From NCBI GenBank assembly GCA_947644645.1, contig CANSAF010000009.1, forward strand, positions 1-64,000: 64,000 nt of DNA. Reading direction: 5' to 3'. The notes beneath the pieces are model-generated. The model did no database searches, was not told the DNA's origin, and was given only the letters and a program-made list of their open reading frames with translations. Shown in pieces: positions 1 through 7,808 of the stretch. The position numbers and the translations under genes are program-made. Within the stretch, counting starts at the first letter, position 1; the number at the start of each line of letters is the position of its first letter. Source of the DNA: an uncultured Sporosarcina sp. GTDB lineage: Bacteria; Bacillota; Bacilli; Bacillales_A; Planococcaceae.

Positions 1-166
1 ACAAACTTTTACGGCTCCATAAATTTTGATTTTTTAACGCTTTAAATACACCTGTTACAATATCTAACGCCATCAATAATAAAAGTAAATGTAAAAATTT
101 AACCCCACCAAACAAATACATGTGCACTACTTCCAAGTGTTCCAAATTAACAACTCCCAACAACAT
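1..166 (-). CDS. Phage holin, C-terminus cut by window edge
   Basis: The first 55 codons are present. The peptide starts MLLGVVNLEHLEV and runs into a hydrophobic helix followed by ALDIVTGVFKAL and NLWSRKS, which is the signature of the Phage_holin_4 (toxin secretion/lysis holin) family. Such holins make inner-membrane lesions that release or activate the endolysin at the end of the lytic cycle. An AAGGAG site lies 8-10 bases before the ATG. The remainder, and presumably the endolysin gene, lie off the left edge. It is separated from the upstream gene by a terminator at 204-229, so lysis transcription either reads through or starts locally. Confidence 0.85.
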   Translation of the reverse strand, partial: MLLGVVNLEHLEVVHMYLFGGVKFLHLLLLLMALDIVTGVFKALKNQNLWSRKSL

Positions 167-203
167 ATTTTTTCACTCCTTTTGAGTTTTTTGCATATAA
201 AAA

Positions 204-229
204 AGAACGCTCCGAAAGTGGAACGTTCT
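204..229 (-). terminator. Rho-independent terminator after accessory gene pair
   Basis: On the minus strand the sequence AGAACG-TTCC...GGAG-CGTTCT folds into a stem of about 9 pairs and is followed by a run of T (TTTTTT). It closes the two-gene accessory unit 255-1363 ahead of the holin. Confidence 0.8.
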
Positions 230-254
230 CAGTCTTACTTAATAATTGTAAAAT

Positions 255-698
255 TCATTGTTGATTATTAGCATTATGTTTTTCCCCTGTCAAAAAACCT
301 ATCGTGCCAGATGTGCAAGCGATAATAATTGGTCCAATAACAACCCAAACATCTTTAGATATTTCAGGTCTCCAAATAAAAACTGAACAACCAAAGAGCG
401 TTAAAGATATTGCTATAATCCCAATTATAACTAAAACAATAGTCTTATGTTTAATGTCACCAACAATTTTCTTTGCTTCTGCTTCAACTAATTTGACTTC
501 TCCTGTTGCTTTTATTTGTCCTACAGTTTGAGGTTTTTTTGTAGAAGTTATATGTTTTATAATTAAATCAATTTCTGGAGAATTAGTAGTAGAGCTTGCA
601 ATATTTCCAGTATCTGTTTCCGCCGTCCGTGATGAACTAGAACTAGAACTAGAACTAGTACTTTGCTTTGCCTCAAAGCTTGTGGAATTGTTTGTCAC
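255..698 (-). CDS. Two-helix membrane protein with serine-rich N-terminus, function unknown
   Basis: 147 aa. Residues about 13-23 form a near-pure serine stretch encoded by tandem AGTTCT hexamers (about 636-660). A charged segment (about 45-82) follows, then two predicted transmembrane helices (about 85-108 and 117-137) and a short hydrophilic tail. The start overlaps the stop of the upstream 222-aa gene (ATGA-type overlap, 695-698), so the two are translationally coupled and probably act together. The pair sits between tail-fibre genes and the holin, a usual place for lysogenic-conversion or phage-defence cargo. I do not recognise the family; a membrane-acting effector is inference only. Confidence 0.75.
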   Translation of the reverse strand: MTNNSTSFEAKQSTSSSSSSSSSRTAETDTGNIASSTTNSPEIDLIIKHITSTKKPQTVGQIKATGEVKLVEAEAKKIVGDIKHKTIVLVIIGIIAISLTLFGCSVFIWRPEISKDVWVVIGPIIIACTSGTIGFLTGEKHNANNQQ

Positions 699-1363
699 TC
701 TATCAACTCCGATAAACCTGACTGACTAAACTTATCTTTATGTGAATCAATAATTGAAAATATTTCTTCCATGGAAATAATCTGAACTGGTACGTTATTT
801 AAATCTCTTTGTAGAAATATCCCATCTGTGATATTTCCATTTTCGTTAGAATTACCCTTACTAATTTCAACTATATCATTAAAAACAATGTTATTACCGT
901 CAAATCTTTTATTAAATCTTATATTTAATTCTTCTAATTCGCCTAAATCACCTTTAAAATATTTCCCCTTTATTTTTCTTACAGGGTCCTTATCTGTAAT
1001 AAAATATCTCCCAATTAACCCGAACCGTACAACTTTTTTATAACTATAAACGGCTTCCGAAAAAGAATTGATTAAGTCTATGAATTTATCTAAACCTACA
1101 GAGATAGAATGTCCGCCGTTTGAATTGACGATAAAGTCAATCCTAGTTTTAGCAATGTTACAAGTGTAAACACCGTCAGAACTCTGCATAATAACGGAGG
1201 GTACATCTAGCGGTGCTTCTGGGGGTACTGGTAATATAGTTGGCATTTGATCAAACAAACTTTCTAATGCATCCTCAACTTTATTAGCCAATTTATCAGG
1301 TCTGTTTTCAATCTCATCAAAAAACAGGGCAAATTGCATTTGTATAAGTGTTAAATTTAACAT
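695..1363 (-). CDS. Hypothetical cytoplasmic protein, first gene of accessory pair
   Basis: 222 aa with no signal peptide or membrane segment, beginning MLNLTLIQMQFALFFDEIEN. It contains alternating beta-like segments and a proline-rich loop (LPVPPEAPLD, about residues 43-52). The overall shape recalls the TIGR04255-type sporadic proteins, but I cannot confirm this. AGAAGGAG stands 6 bases before the ATG, and a TATACT -10-like box lies 35-45 bases upstream. It is AT-rich relative to the tail genes, suggesting separate acquisition. It overlaps the membrane protein gene downstream by 4 bases. Confidence 0.75.
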   Translation of the reverse strand: MLNLTLIQMQFALFFDEIENRPDKLANKVEDALESLFDQMPTILPVPPEAPLDVPSVIMQSSDGVYTCNIAKTRIDFIVNSNGGHSISVGLDKFIDLINSFSEAVYSYKKVVRFGLIGRYFITDKDPVRKIKGKYFKGDLGELEELNIRFNKRFDGNNIVFNDIVEISKGNSNENGNITDGIFLQRDLNNVPVQIISMEEIFSIIDSHKDKFSQSGLSELIE

Positions 1364-1415
1364 TATGTATACTCCTTCTAAATTCTATTGTTAAAAGTAG
1401 TATACAACAATCTTT

Positions 1416-1517
1416 TTAGTATTTAAATAAGAAAACCATTAAAAAATATATAACAATGATGATGATCGGTGGTATAAAAACAGAACATAAAAAATTAACA
1501 GTCCATTTTCCAGCCAA
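1416..1517 (-). CDS. 33-aa single-helix membrane protein (TTG start)
   Basis: A TTG codon 7 bases after AAGGAG opens a 33-codon frame, MAGKWTVNFLCSVF then IPPIIIIVIYFLMVFLFKY. Residues about 8-30 form one hydrophobic helix, so a small inner-membrane peptide is likely. It lies between the tail-operon terminator (1589-1610) and the accessory pair. Too short for family assignment; candidates are an accessory lysis peptide or a partner of the neighbouring pair. The support is the strong ribosome site plus the coherent hydrophobic composition. Confidence 0.5.
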   Translation of the reverse strand: MAGKWTVNFLCSVFIPPIIIIVIYFLMVFLFKY

Positions 1518-1588
1518 TTAAACACTCCTTTTTCAATAATATATTACTAATAAATATAAAAAAGTACCTACTTTACAGGCAATAAAAA

Positions 1589-1610
1589 GAACGCCCTATT
1601 AAGGACGTTC
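1589..1610 (-). terminator. Terminator of the late tail operon
   Basis: On the minus strand GGAACGTCC-TTAATA-GGGCGTTC forms a stem of 8 pairs followed by TTTTTATT. It closes the structural operon downstream of the CD1375-like gene and separates it from the accessory genes to its left. Confidence 0.8.
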
Positions 1611-1701
1611 CCTACTTAATTATTTAATTCTTTTACGACGCATTAGGGTCCAATAGCGACTTTAAAACATAAAAAATACACCTCAATAGGTGCTAGATAC
1701 G

Positions 1702-1833
1702 TTACTGTTGTTCAATTTGTTCTGCCATAAATTCTGCAACCGGTAAGCGGTATTTCTCCGGCAAACCCTCGATATCTCTGCTTCCTGCTTTGACAAGGTA
1801 AGCATAGACCGGGACCATATACTCATAGACCAT
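1702..1833 (-). CDS. CD1375-family small tail-associated protein
   Basis: 43 aa, MVYEYMVPVYAYLVKAG then RDIEGLPEKYRLPVAEFMAE. The pattern of a hydrophobic start, an AGxRxIxxLPEKYR centre and an acidic end matches the CD1375-like/XkdX-position proteins found directly after tail-fibre genes in Firmicute myophages. Its ATG overlaps the stop of the upstream gene (TAATG), with GGAGG buried in the last codons of that gene. The role in the virion is unknown. Confidence 0.7.
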   Translation of the reverse strand: MVYEYMVPVYAYLVKAGSRDIEGLPEKYRLPVAEFMAEQIEQQ

Positions 1834-2435
1834 TATTCATGACCTCCTTCCACTTGTGCTAGGCGTGTTTCAAGACCGGCAATAGCTTCAAACAAGGCCA
1901 GTTTTTCATAGTCGACCTCGGGTTGTGGTGGCGTAGGGGCAACGTAGGCACTTACTGTCACTTTTTTTGACGCAGTGACGTCGCCAGCTGATGCAGTTAC
2001 CTCATAAGTCCCGTCAACATTGTCAACCGCCAAAACTCCGTTATTAGCACCTGTCCAAACAATAGACGAATTGATCGGATCACCGTATTGATCAATTGCA
2101 ATGGCGTTATAAGCAATCGTTTTTGATGGTGAATCATCTTCAAAGCCGATAAGTGTATCACCGTGAATCGTGATTTCTTTGACGACCGGTTCAGCGGGCA
2201 CCAACACCTCAATTGGCTCCATGTCTCTACCGTCAATGCTCGGCACATCCAACGTCTGTTCATATGCTAGAGCTTTACGCACTTGTACATAGCCTTGTTG
2301 TTTAGCCGTTGTATCATCTACGCCAGTCGATACAGATGCGTAGACCACCCGATTATTTTGACGATAGCCAATTAAAATATCGTGTTGCCGGCGCTCAAAT
2401 GAGACGATTTCAATTTTTTCAGTATCGTTATTCAT
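1833..2435 (-). CDS. Tail-associated protein with bacterial Ig-like domain
   Basis: 200 aa. Residues about 85-165 have the character of a Big_2-type immunoglobulin-like fold (a run ending ...VDNVDGTYEVTASAGDVTAS then KKVTVSA), usually used for surface adhesion. A proline-rich linker (PTPPQP) and a C-terminal coiled helix (ETRLAQVEGG) follow. Coming right after the fibre genes, it is probably a fibre-tip component or fibre assembly protein, like XkdW by position. AGGAGG lies 8 bases before the ATG. Confidence 0.65.
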   Translation of the reverse strand: MNNDTEKIEIVSFERRQHDILIGYRQNNRVVYASVSTGVDDTTAKQQGYVQVRKALAYEQTLDVPSIDGRDMEPIEVLVPAEPVVKEITIHGDTLIGFEDDSPSKTIAYNAIAIDQYGDPINSSIVWTGANNGVLAVDNVDGTYEVTASAGDVTASKKVTVSAYVAPTPPQPEVDYEKLALFEAIAGLETRLAQVEGGHE

Positions 2436-2448
2436 AGTTAAACCTCCT

Positions 2449-3627
2449 CTACCATAATTCCGGAAATGTCGTCAATGGCGGATCAATTGTGAAATGCCTT
2501 AAATTGCTAATGGTAAGTGTTTTTGTGTCCACAATTTCTCCGCTTTTCGTCACTTTGTGGATTGTCGATAGCTCACCCGCCGTTTCTATATGGTACTTGG
2601 TTGCGTAATACAAAAATCCGTCACGACAAGCCGCAACCGCTACGTTTCCTTTTTCGTTGATCGTGTGTCTCCACATTTCATTCCCGTTGTAATCTATGGC
2701 GATTACAACGGATTTTTTTAAACTTGCTGTGACGTTATAATTGACGCTTATATACATAAATTGAGAATCGTTAGTGACGTTGATATATGCCAAACTTCCG
2801 TTATCATACAAATCATCAATGGGAATCATATAGTGAACCGCTCCATTTAAATTGCGGTCATACCTCGAAACTCTTAACCCTTTCCCATAAAGATAGCTCG
2901 TCGTGGCGCTGATTGTAAATATATGGGTTGCATTGCCGGTAATTCTAGTATTGAAAAGAACGCTCCTTTGGCCTGTCATACTTGAGGATGAAACCGTTTT
3001 TACTTGTTCATAGTTGGCGCCGCTGTATTTCCTTAATTCCAAATACGTTACAGTCTCCCTATGAACAATCATGAATAGGTTATCGTCCTTATCGCAAATC
3101 ATTTGTCGCAAGTCGCGCGCCCTGCCTGTTACCGTTTGCAACCTGTTGTTTCTATCCCCTCCGGCATAATAAATAGAAAGGGAGTTTGATTCCCACGGAA
3201 CCATTAAAAGATGCCCATCGCGAGTAATGCAAACCGCTTCGCTCGTGCCGATTGTCTGACTAGGAACTTCGGTTTCGTGTAATACATTGAGGTTTTCGTC
3301 TACCCTTGTGATTTTCTGATTCGATACGTTCGATGATATATACGGAACAACCCATTGGTTATATGATGCATCTAATAAAGCATGTACAGTCGATTGGCCC
3401 GTAACAGGAACGTTAGCTATTTCGTTGAAATTCCCGTCTAATTTTCTTAACGCGCCTGATCCATGCCGTATATAAAAAAACGGTAGGAAACTATTAAAAT
3501 TCGATTTCATTACGCCGTTGATGTTGACGTAACCATTTTTTATTTTTCTCATCACACCGTTAATGTTTGCCCAACCATTTTTAATCTGTTTATTTTGTCC
3601 GTTGATATTTGCAAAACCATTCGGCAT
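2449..3627 (-). CDS. Tail-tip/fibre protein with NING repeats and probable beta-propeller
   Basis: 392 aa. The N-terminus carries three tandem 14-residue repeats of the form NGxxNINGxxxxIK (residues about 3-42). The remaining 350 residues show regularly spaced beta-strand blades with short turns containing D/N-x-N (for example VDENLNVLHE, RDGHLLMVPW, DKDDNLFMIV, YNGNEMWRH), which reads as a beta-propeller of six or seven blades. Its place between a knob-bearing fibre and the Ig-like protein supports a receptor-binding role. AGGAGTGACGAAGG precedes the ATG. The family is not recognised by name. Confidence 0.7.
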   Translation of the reverse strand: MPNGFANINGQNKQIKNGWANINGVMRKIKNGYVNINGVMKSNFNSFLPFFYIRHGSGALRKLDGNFNEIANVPVTGQSTVHALLDASYNQWVVPYISSNVSNQKITRVDENLNVLHETEVPSQTIGTSEAVCITRDGHLLMVPWESNSLSIYYAGGDRNNRLQTVTGRARDLRQMICDKDDNLFMIVHRETVTYLELRKYSGANYEQVKTVSSSSMTGQRSVLFNTRITGNATHIFTISATTSYLYGKGLRVSRYDRNLNGAVHYMIPIDDLYDNGSLAYINVTNDSQFMYISVNYNVTASLKKSVVIAIDYNGNEMWRHTINEKGNVAVAACRDGFLYYATKYHIETAGELSTIHKVTKSGEIVDTKTLTISNLRHFTIDPPLTTFPELW

Positions 3628-3633
3628 CCTTCG

Positions 3634-4545
3634 TCACTCCTCATACTGGAAATAGATATCTCCATTGCTACCGATTGCCCCTGTAGGTTCTGTGGTTCCA
3701 AACCTGATATTGCGTACTTGCGGCACAGTGTAGGAAGTGTTCGGATGGGCCTTCAGGATGCCGGTTAAATCGCCGCCGTCTTGCGTTAGGATTTGTTTCC
3801 ACGGACCCCAAGCCGCACCTACAGTGTTACTGCCGATTGACCTCTGATATACAGCACGCGTTCCCGTACCCCTGTGGCAAGTAATTCTTTGAGTACCCCA
3901 ACCAGGACTAGTCCTGTAAGTTTCCACGACCCCATATTCACTACCACTTAATACACTCCATGGATTTATTGAGTTTGCCGCCATCATGACGCTAAATCCC
4001 ATTGGGTAATCAGCTAATGTACTATCTTCTTGATGTGTATTGGCAGTTAATCGATTTACCTGCTCACTGTCTACATCTACTGCACGGTTGTATGCCGAGC
4101 GAACCGCATTCGCAGTAGCTGCTTGTGTGGTACTAGTACTAGTTGTTGTATTGTTTAATTGGACATGTCCTTTTTTCGTGGTTGACGCATCTTCCGCCAA
4201 ATGCGTCGTAAACTCCTGTGCACTTGCCCCCCCAACATCCACTGCACGAGTGCCGTGAGGGTTTCGTTCGTTGACGTGTTCAGCCAATTCTTTAGCTGTT
4301 AAAATATCTCCTAATCCTGTCGGTACATCAATGTTATCCAATGGGATTTTTGAACCTTCCCCATTTTTTCCACTGTGTGTATGTTCCTGAATTAAACGTT
4401 CAGTAAGATTTTTTAAAAACACATCATTATTAATTAACCGCTCAAAAAGAGGGTTGAATGTGTCAGCATGTGCTGGATCCGATGTTTGTAACTTTCGCAG
4501 AACTTCATTAAAATCTATTGGTTCATGAATTTCATGATTTGTCAT
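3634..4545 (-). CDS. Phage tail fibre protein with pyocin-knob domain
   Basis: 303 aa. In order: an N-terminal helical region (1-60), a His-containing linker (EHTHSGKNGEG), a phage tail-fibre repeat near residues 115-155 (TKKGHVQLNNTT then ATANAVRSAYN), and a pyocin-knob-like segment around 178-250 (FSVMMAANSINPW ... WGPWKQILTQ). The C-terminal IRFGTTEPTG...GDIYFQYEE motif is typical of fibres that trimerise and fold with a chaperone. It recognises the host envelope. Preceded by AAAGGAG. Confidence 0.8.
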   Translation of the reverse strand: MTNHEIHEPIDFNEVLRKLQTSDPAHADTFNPLFERLINNDVFLKNLTERLIQEHTHSGKNGEGSKIPLDNIDVPTGLGDILTAKELAEHVNERNPHGTRAVDVGGASAQEFTTHLAEDASTTKKGHVQLNNTTTSTSTTQAATANAVRSAYNRAVDVDSEQVNRLTANTHQEDSTLADYPMGFSVMMAANSINPWSVLSGSEYGVVETYRTSPGWGTQRITCHRGTGTRAVYQRSIGSNTVGAAWGPWKQILTQDGGDLTGILKAHPNTSYTVPQVRNIRFGTTEPTGAIGSNGDIYFQYEE

Positions 4546-4562
4546 GTGTATGCTCCTTTCTA

Positions 4563-4949
4563 TTAAAATTGTTCATCCCAATCAATCTCAAGAGTCGTTT
4601 CATCATCCATCCCCTTAGGCTTGAATGTTTTCCAAGCGACTAGGTCACCATCTGCATCATACAAACCGCAACAGGATATATCTTCATCGCCACTTTCTTC
4701 ATAGATTAAATCAACGAAAATCCTTAATGTTGTAGGTACAGGGTATTCAATCCCATTAATCTCTTTTTTAATAATTTCTCCCGGGATTTTATTTACGTCG
4801 GCAGTTGGTACAATTGGTTGTCTTGTTTCCGGGTCATGTCCTCCTGTCCCCCAACCGACATGAGTAATTGCAGGTAACGGTGCCGTACCGCCATGTGCTT
4901 TAGCAAACTTTTCACGAGCCTTTGTTGTTGTGATTGCACTGACTGACAT
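4563..4949 (-). CDS. Tail-collar/fibre N-terminal-like protein
   Basis: 128 aa from MSVSAITTTKAREKFAKAHG, chosen because AGAGGTG lies 5 bases upstream; an in-frame ATG 36 bases earlier is possible. The opening matches the N-terminal module of phage tail-collar fibre proteins (ITTTKAREKF...LPAITHVGWGTGG), which attaches fibres to the baseplate. Here it is a stand-alone gene, with the adhesin parts encoded by the next genes. Confidence 0.7.
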   Translation of the reverse strand: MSVSAITTTKAREKFAKAHGGTAPLPAITHVGWGTGGHDPETRQPIVPTADVNKIPGEIIKKEINGIEYPVPTTLRIFVDLIYEESGDEDISCCGLYDADGDLVAWKTFKPKGMDDETTLEIDWDEQF

Positions 4950-5038
4950 TCGTTTCACCTCTTTCTTTTGTGGTAACTTTTCCATTTTTAATCACCCGTA
5001 ATTCTGACTGAAAAACAGGTTCATTCTTCACATTCATT
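4913..5038 (-). CDS. Small overlapping ORF at xkdU/fibre junction
   Basis: 41 aa, MNVKNEPVFQSELRVIKNG then KVTTKERGETNVSQ. It has a perfect GAGGAGG site and starts on the TAATG stop/start of xkdU. It overlaps the following gene by 37 bases in another frame. It may be a real small protein or only a coupling leader that carries ribosomes to the downstream start. Confidence 0.4.
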
Positions 5039-6053
5039 AAATCGCCACCTCCTCAACCGTTTCCCCGTCTTTTTTCACGCGAAATAAGCCGCTGTGATTA
5101 TACAGGGCTTGATCTAACGACATAGTGCCGTCTAAATTAACTTGTCCATCGAGTGATGCTACGCCATTCGAAACGACCGAACTCGCTTTGATAGGAACGG
5201 AATGTTGGCTAGACACTGCAATTACCTCTCGTTGTGTATTTCGCATTCTCGCATCATGTAGAATGACTAGCCTTTTGTTTTGCGGTTCATTTTGTAAGAG
5301 TATTTCGCCGTCAAGATTAAACTCTCCATCAAGAGACGGCATGATGTTTACTTCGTGCACACCAAACTCATGTAAAACCTTCGATGTTAATTTGATTTTC
5401 TGCATATGTGCTGGACCGTCTTTGTTATAAAATCCATTCAGAAAACGATTTCCATCTAATAAATATTCGCCATCCAGTAAAATTACATCAGCTGCGTTAC
5501 CTAATCCCGCTTGTGCCCAGGGGTTGGATGAGGTTTTCAAACCAATTTTATTCGAAATATTATGAGCCACTTTTTGATTGATAAGAATGACATTTCTTAA
5601 TGCATAAAGTGCTTTCATGTGAGCGGGCTTCATTTCTTCCACCGTTGACTTCATATCTTTAGATGGCCACAAATGAATATCAACTAATGGGAAACTTACA
5701 CGAAACGCGTACCTGCCTTCAATTAACCTAACATTTGATGAAGGAGACTCCAGAAAACGGTTAATCTCTCTCTCAATCGCCCTATAGTTTGCAGGTGTTC
5801 TATTTGTTGATTTGCTTATCGCTCTTTTTCGTCGATATTCCAAGTCAGATTCAATTGGCAATATGTCGAGCTCTTCTTCCCATTTACTCAACCCCCATGT
5901 AGCAGTCTTAATGAATAGTTGGTTTAAAAGATCATCAATCGTTTCAGATAATTCATCCAAATGCTCACTACTATTATTAACAATAGCTTGAATTTCGGGA
6001 GATTCCGCATAGTGATTTGGTAAATATGAAAACATTCTTTCTTTCCTATCCAT
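5037..6053 (-). CDS. xkdU: Baseplate protein XkdU/YmfQ (DUF2313) with long C-terminal extension
   Basis: 338 aa. Residues 1-190 match the DUF2313 family (equivalent of P2 gpI), with YLPNHYAESPEI, a WGLSKWEEEL block and R/K-rich YRRKRAI. This protein bridges the wedge and the fibres. The C-terminal 150 residues are extra relative to the usual length of about 190. They contain repeated LDG motifs (LLDGEYLLDG, SLDGEFNLDGE, SLDGQVNLDGTMSLD) suggesting short beta-strand repeats, perhaps the fibre docking site. Overlaps xkdT by 8 bases. Confidence 0.85.
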   Translation of the reverse strand: MDRKERMFSYLPNHYAESPEIQAIVNNSSEHLDELSETIDDLLNQLFIKTATWGLSKWEEELDILPIESDLEYRRKRAISKSTNRTPANYRAIEREINRFLESPSSNVRLIEGRYAFRVSFPLVDIHLWPSKDMKSTVEEMKPAHMKALYALRNVILINQKVAHNISNKIGLKTSSNPWAQAGLGNAADVILLDGEYLLDGNRFLNGFYNKDGPAHMQKIKLTSKVLHEFGVHEVNIMPSLDGEFNLDGEILLQNEPQNKRLVILHDARMRNTQREVIAVSSQHSVPIKASSVVSNGVASLDGQVNLDGTMSLDQALYNHSGLFRVKKDGETVEEVAI

Positions 6054-7077
6054 TTAACACAACCCCTACTAAAAAAGGAACTTCGTTGTCCCTCAGCGCT
6101 AAATTATTTGATTCACCATTGATTAATACGTTGGAATAATCTTCAACCCACTTATTCCGAAACAAAACGTTGTTAATTAATGACATTTTAATTTCTGTAC
6201 TATCTGTAAATGAAATGCCTTTAAACACCCGTTCTAATTCATCCGCAATTTCCTTGGCTACGCTTTCTGCAGTGTTTCCTCTTAATGAAACATCTGCTTG
6301 AATACTAATTTCTTTATTCGCAGCACTCTCCACGGTTAATCTTGCTCCAACTGGCGCTTCGCCTTCCCCCATTCCTGGGACCGGATCAATGTAATCTTGA
6401 ACAGCTTGTACAAGTTCACTGGATGCCGGCTTCATTTCGGAATTTACAATAATTACTTTCACTGTTCCTTCCCCTGCCCAAAGTGGAATTACCTTTGCTT
6501 TACCAACACCCTCAACCTCTTCTGCCCACTTTTTATAGTGAGCTTTATTGGCGCTTGTTGCCTTTCTTCGTCTCTTAATTAAATATCGTTCTAAAAGAGA
6601 TTCATCAGATTCATCATCTTCACCAGGAATGATAATCTCACCAAGAATTGCTAACTCTAAATCTGGTATATTGCTAACAGGTAACATATTTGAATCACTC
6701 ATCGGGGTATTTCCTACGACCCCAGCTGTCTCACATTCGACGATTCCTTCATCAACAACCACAAAATATAAATCGTTAACAAAAAAGCGTTCTCCAACAT
6801 CCACCGGAATGTTAAAGGTTGCTCTTCTTTTTGCTTTGACTGCCTCTCTTTTATCCACTCCGGATTCTTCTGTTCGCTTTTCCAACCACTCTCCAGCAGA
6901 ATCTTGCGCAAACACTAATTTAAGTATGGCGTCTAGCTGTGCATAAACTCCTGCTAATTCAGCACTCTGAACCGCAAGGGCTGCATAAATAATGCTACTT
7001 TGACGTTTGTCTAAGTCGAGTGAAACAGATGCAAGTGACCTTTCCATAAAATACTCATAAGTCATATGCTCATACAT
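6046..7077 (-). CDS. xkdT: Baseplate J-like wedge protein XkdT
   Basis: 343 aa Baseplate_J (gp47-like) family protein that builds the baseplate wedge. Family features visible are the N-terminal helical SVSLDLDKRQSSIIYAALA block, EESGVDKREAVKAKR, and ESLLERYLIKRRRKATSANK followed by a YKKWAEEVEGVGKAKVIPLW segment. Overlaps xkdS by 8 bases and xkdU by 8 bases in a tightly coupled operon. Confidence 0.93.
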   Translation of the reverse strand: MYEHMTYEYFMERSLASVSLDLDKRQSSIIYAALAVQSAELAGVYAQLDAILKLVFAQDSAGEWLEKRTEESGVDKREAVKAKRRATFNIPVDVGERFFVNDLYFVVVDEGIVECETAGVVGNTPMSDSNMLPVSNIPDLELAILGEIIIPGEDDESDESLLERYLIKRRRKATSANKAHYKKWAEEVEGVGKAKVIPLWAGEGTVKVIIVNSEMKPASSELVQAVQDYIDPVPGMGEGEAPVGARLTVESAANKEISIQADVSLRGNTAESVAKEIADELERVFKGISFTDSTEIKMSLINNVLFRNKWVEDYSNVLINGESNNLALRDNEVPFLVGVVLNG

Positions 7078-7486
7078 AATAAACCTCCTGTATCGACAAA
7101 TCCCCCTCTATCGTATCCACAGAAAAACGAACAAAAACCTTGTCTTCCTTTTCTTTTACGGAAAACCCATAAACTTTTAAAATTCTATCGTCATATTTAA
7201 TCGCCTCTTCAATCAACCTTGGAATTTCAGCTTTTTTATATGACATAGTAACATTTTGATCGGACATCAATTCGCTAACTTCTTCTCCAATGTCTGATGT
7301 ATAAATGGGGTGTACAAAACGTTTAGTCCTTAGTGCCATATAAATAAATTGTTCAATAGCTTCTTTTCCAGATATAATCTCACTTGTGATTCTTTTGGTT
7401 TCAAAATCATAACGAAAGGTTTTAGATGTTTCGTTGCTTTCGTGTTCATTAAACTCAAATATATCTACTTCGGGAGACAGCGCCAT
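7070..7486 (-). CDS. xkdS: Baseplate protein XkdS (DUF2634)
   Basis: 138 aa, the gp25-like wedge component family DUF2634. It shows RYDFETKRI and the IYTSDIGEEV motif around residue 55-70, typical of T4 gp25-like lysozyme-fold baseplate subunits lacking catalysis. It sits between xkdR and xkdT as in PBSX. Confidence 0.9.
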   Translation of the reverse strand: MALSPEVDIFEFNEHESNETSKTFRYDFETKRITSEIISGKEAIEQFIYMALRTKRFVHPIYTSDIGEEVSELMSDQNVTMSYKKAEIPRLIEEAIKYDDRILKVYGFSVKEKEDKVFVRFSVDTIEGDLSIQEVYYV

Positions 7487-7492
7487 TTAACG

Positions 7493-7804
7493 TCACTCCT
7501 TTACTCGATCCATAATAAAAAATGATTGCCCGCCTTGTACGGCAGCAACCATTACTGTTTCCCCTTTTTTTAATTCATCCATAAATTCATAAATTTGGAC
7601 TGTGCGACCGTTTACCCTGACTTGTCTTGTGTGATTTGTTAAATGTTCAGCAACAATTAAAACGCTACTCGGTAAAATCATTCTACTATCATTACCAAGT
7701 CTGATACTTAATGGATTTTCATTAACAACAACGCATTCTACAAACGAAACAGGATTAATAGTTCCTAAAGTTTCAAGTACAATACTTTTAATTTTATTTT
7801 TCAT
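7493..7804 (-). CDS. xkdR: Baseplate protein XkdR (DUF2577)
   Basis: 103 aa from MKNKIKSIVLETLGT. The start was chosen because AGGGTG lies 5 bases upstream and because it begins just after the xkdQ stop. Length matches the DUF2577 family (about 105). The OB-like beta-rich core ends in FFIMDRVKE. Baseplate hub or spike-associated protein. Confidence 0.85.
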   Translation of the reverse strand: MKNKIKSIVLETLGTINPVSFVECVVVNENPLSIRLGNDSRMILPSSVLIVAEHLTNHTRQVRVNGRTVQIYEFMDELKKGETVMVAAVQGGQSFFIMDRVKE

Positions 7805-7808
7805 ATTA

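Noticed and set aside
630..662. Hexamer repeat as a phase-variation switch
   Set aside because: The repeat unit is six bases, so gain or loss of units keeps the frame and only changes serine-tract length.
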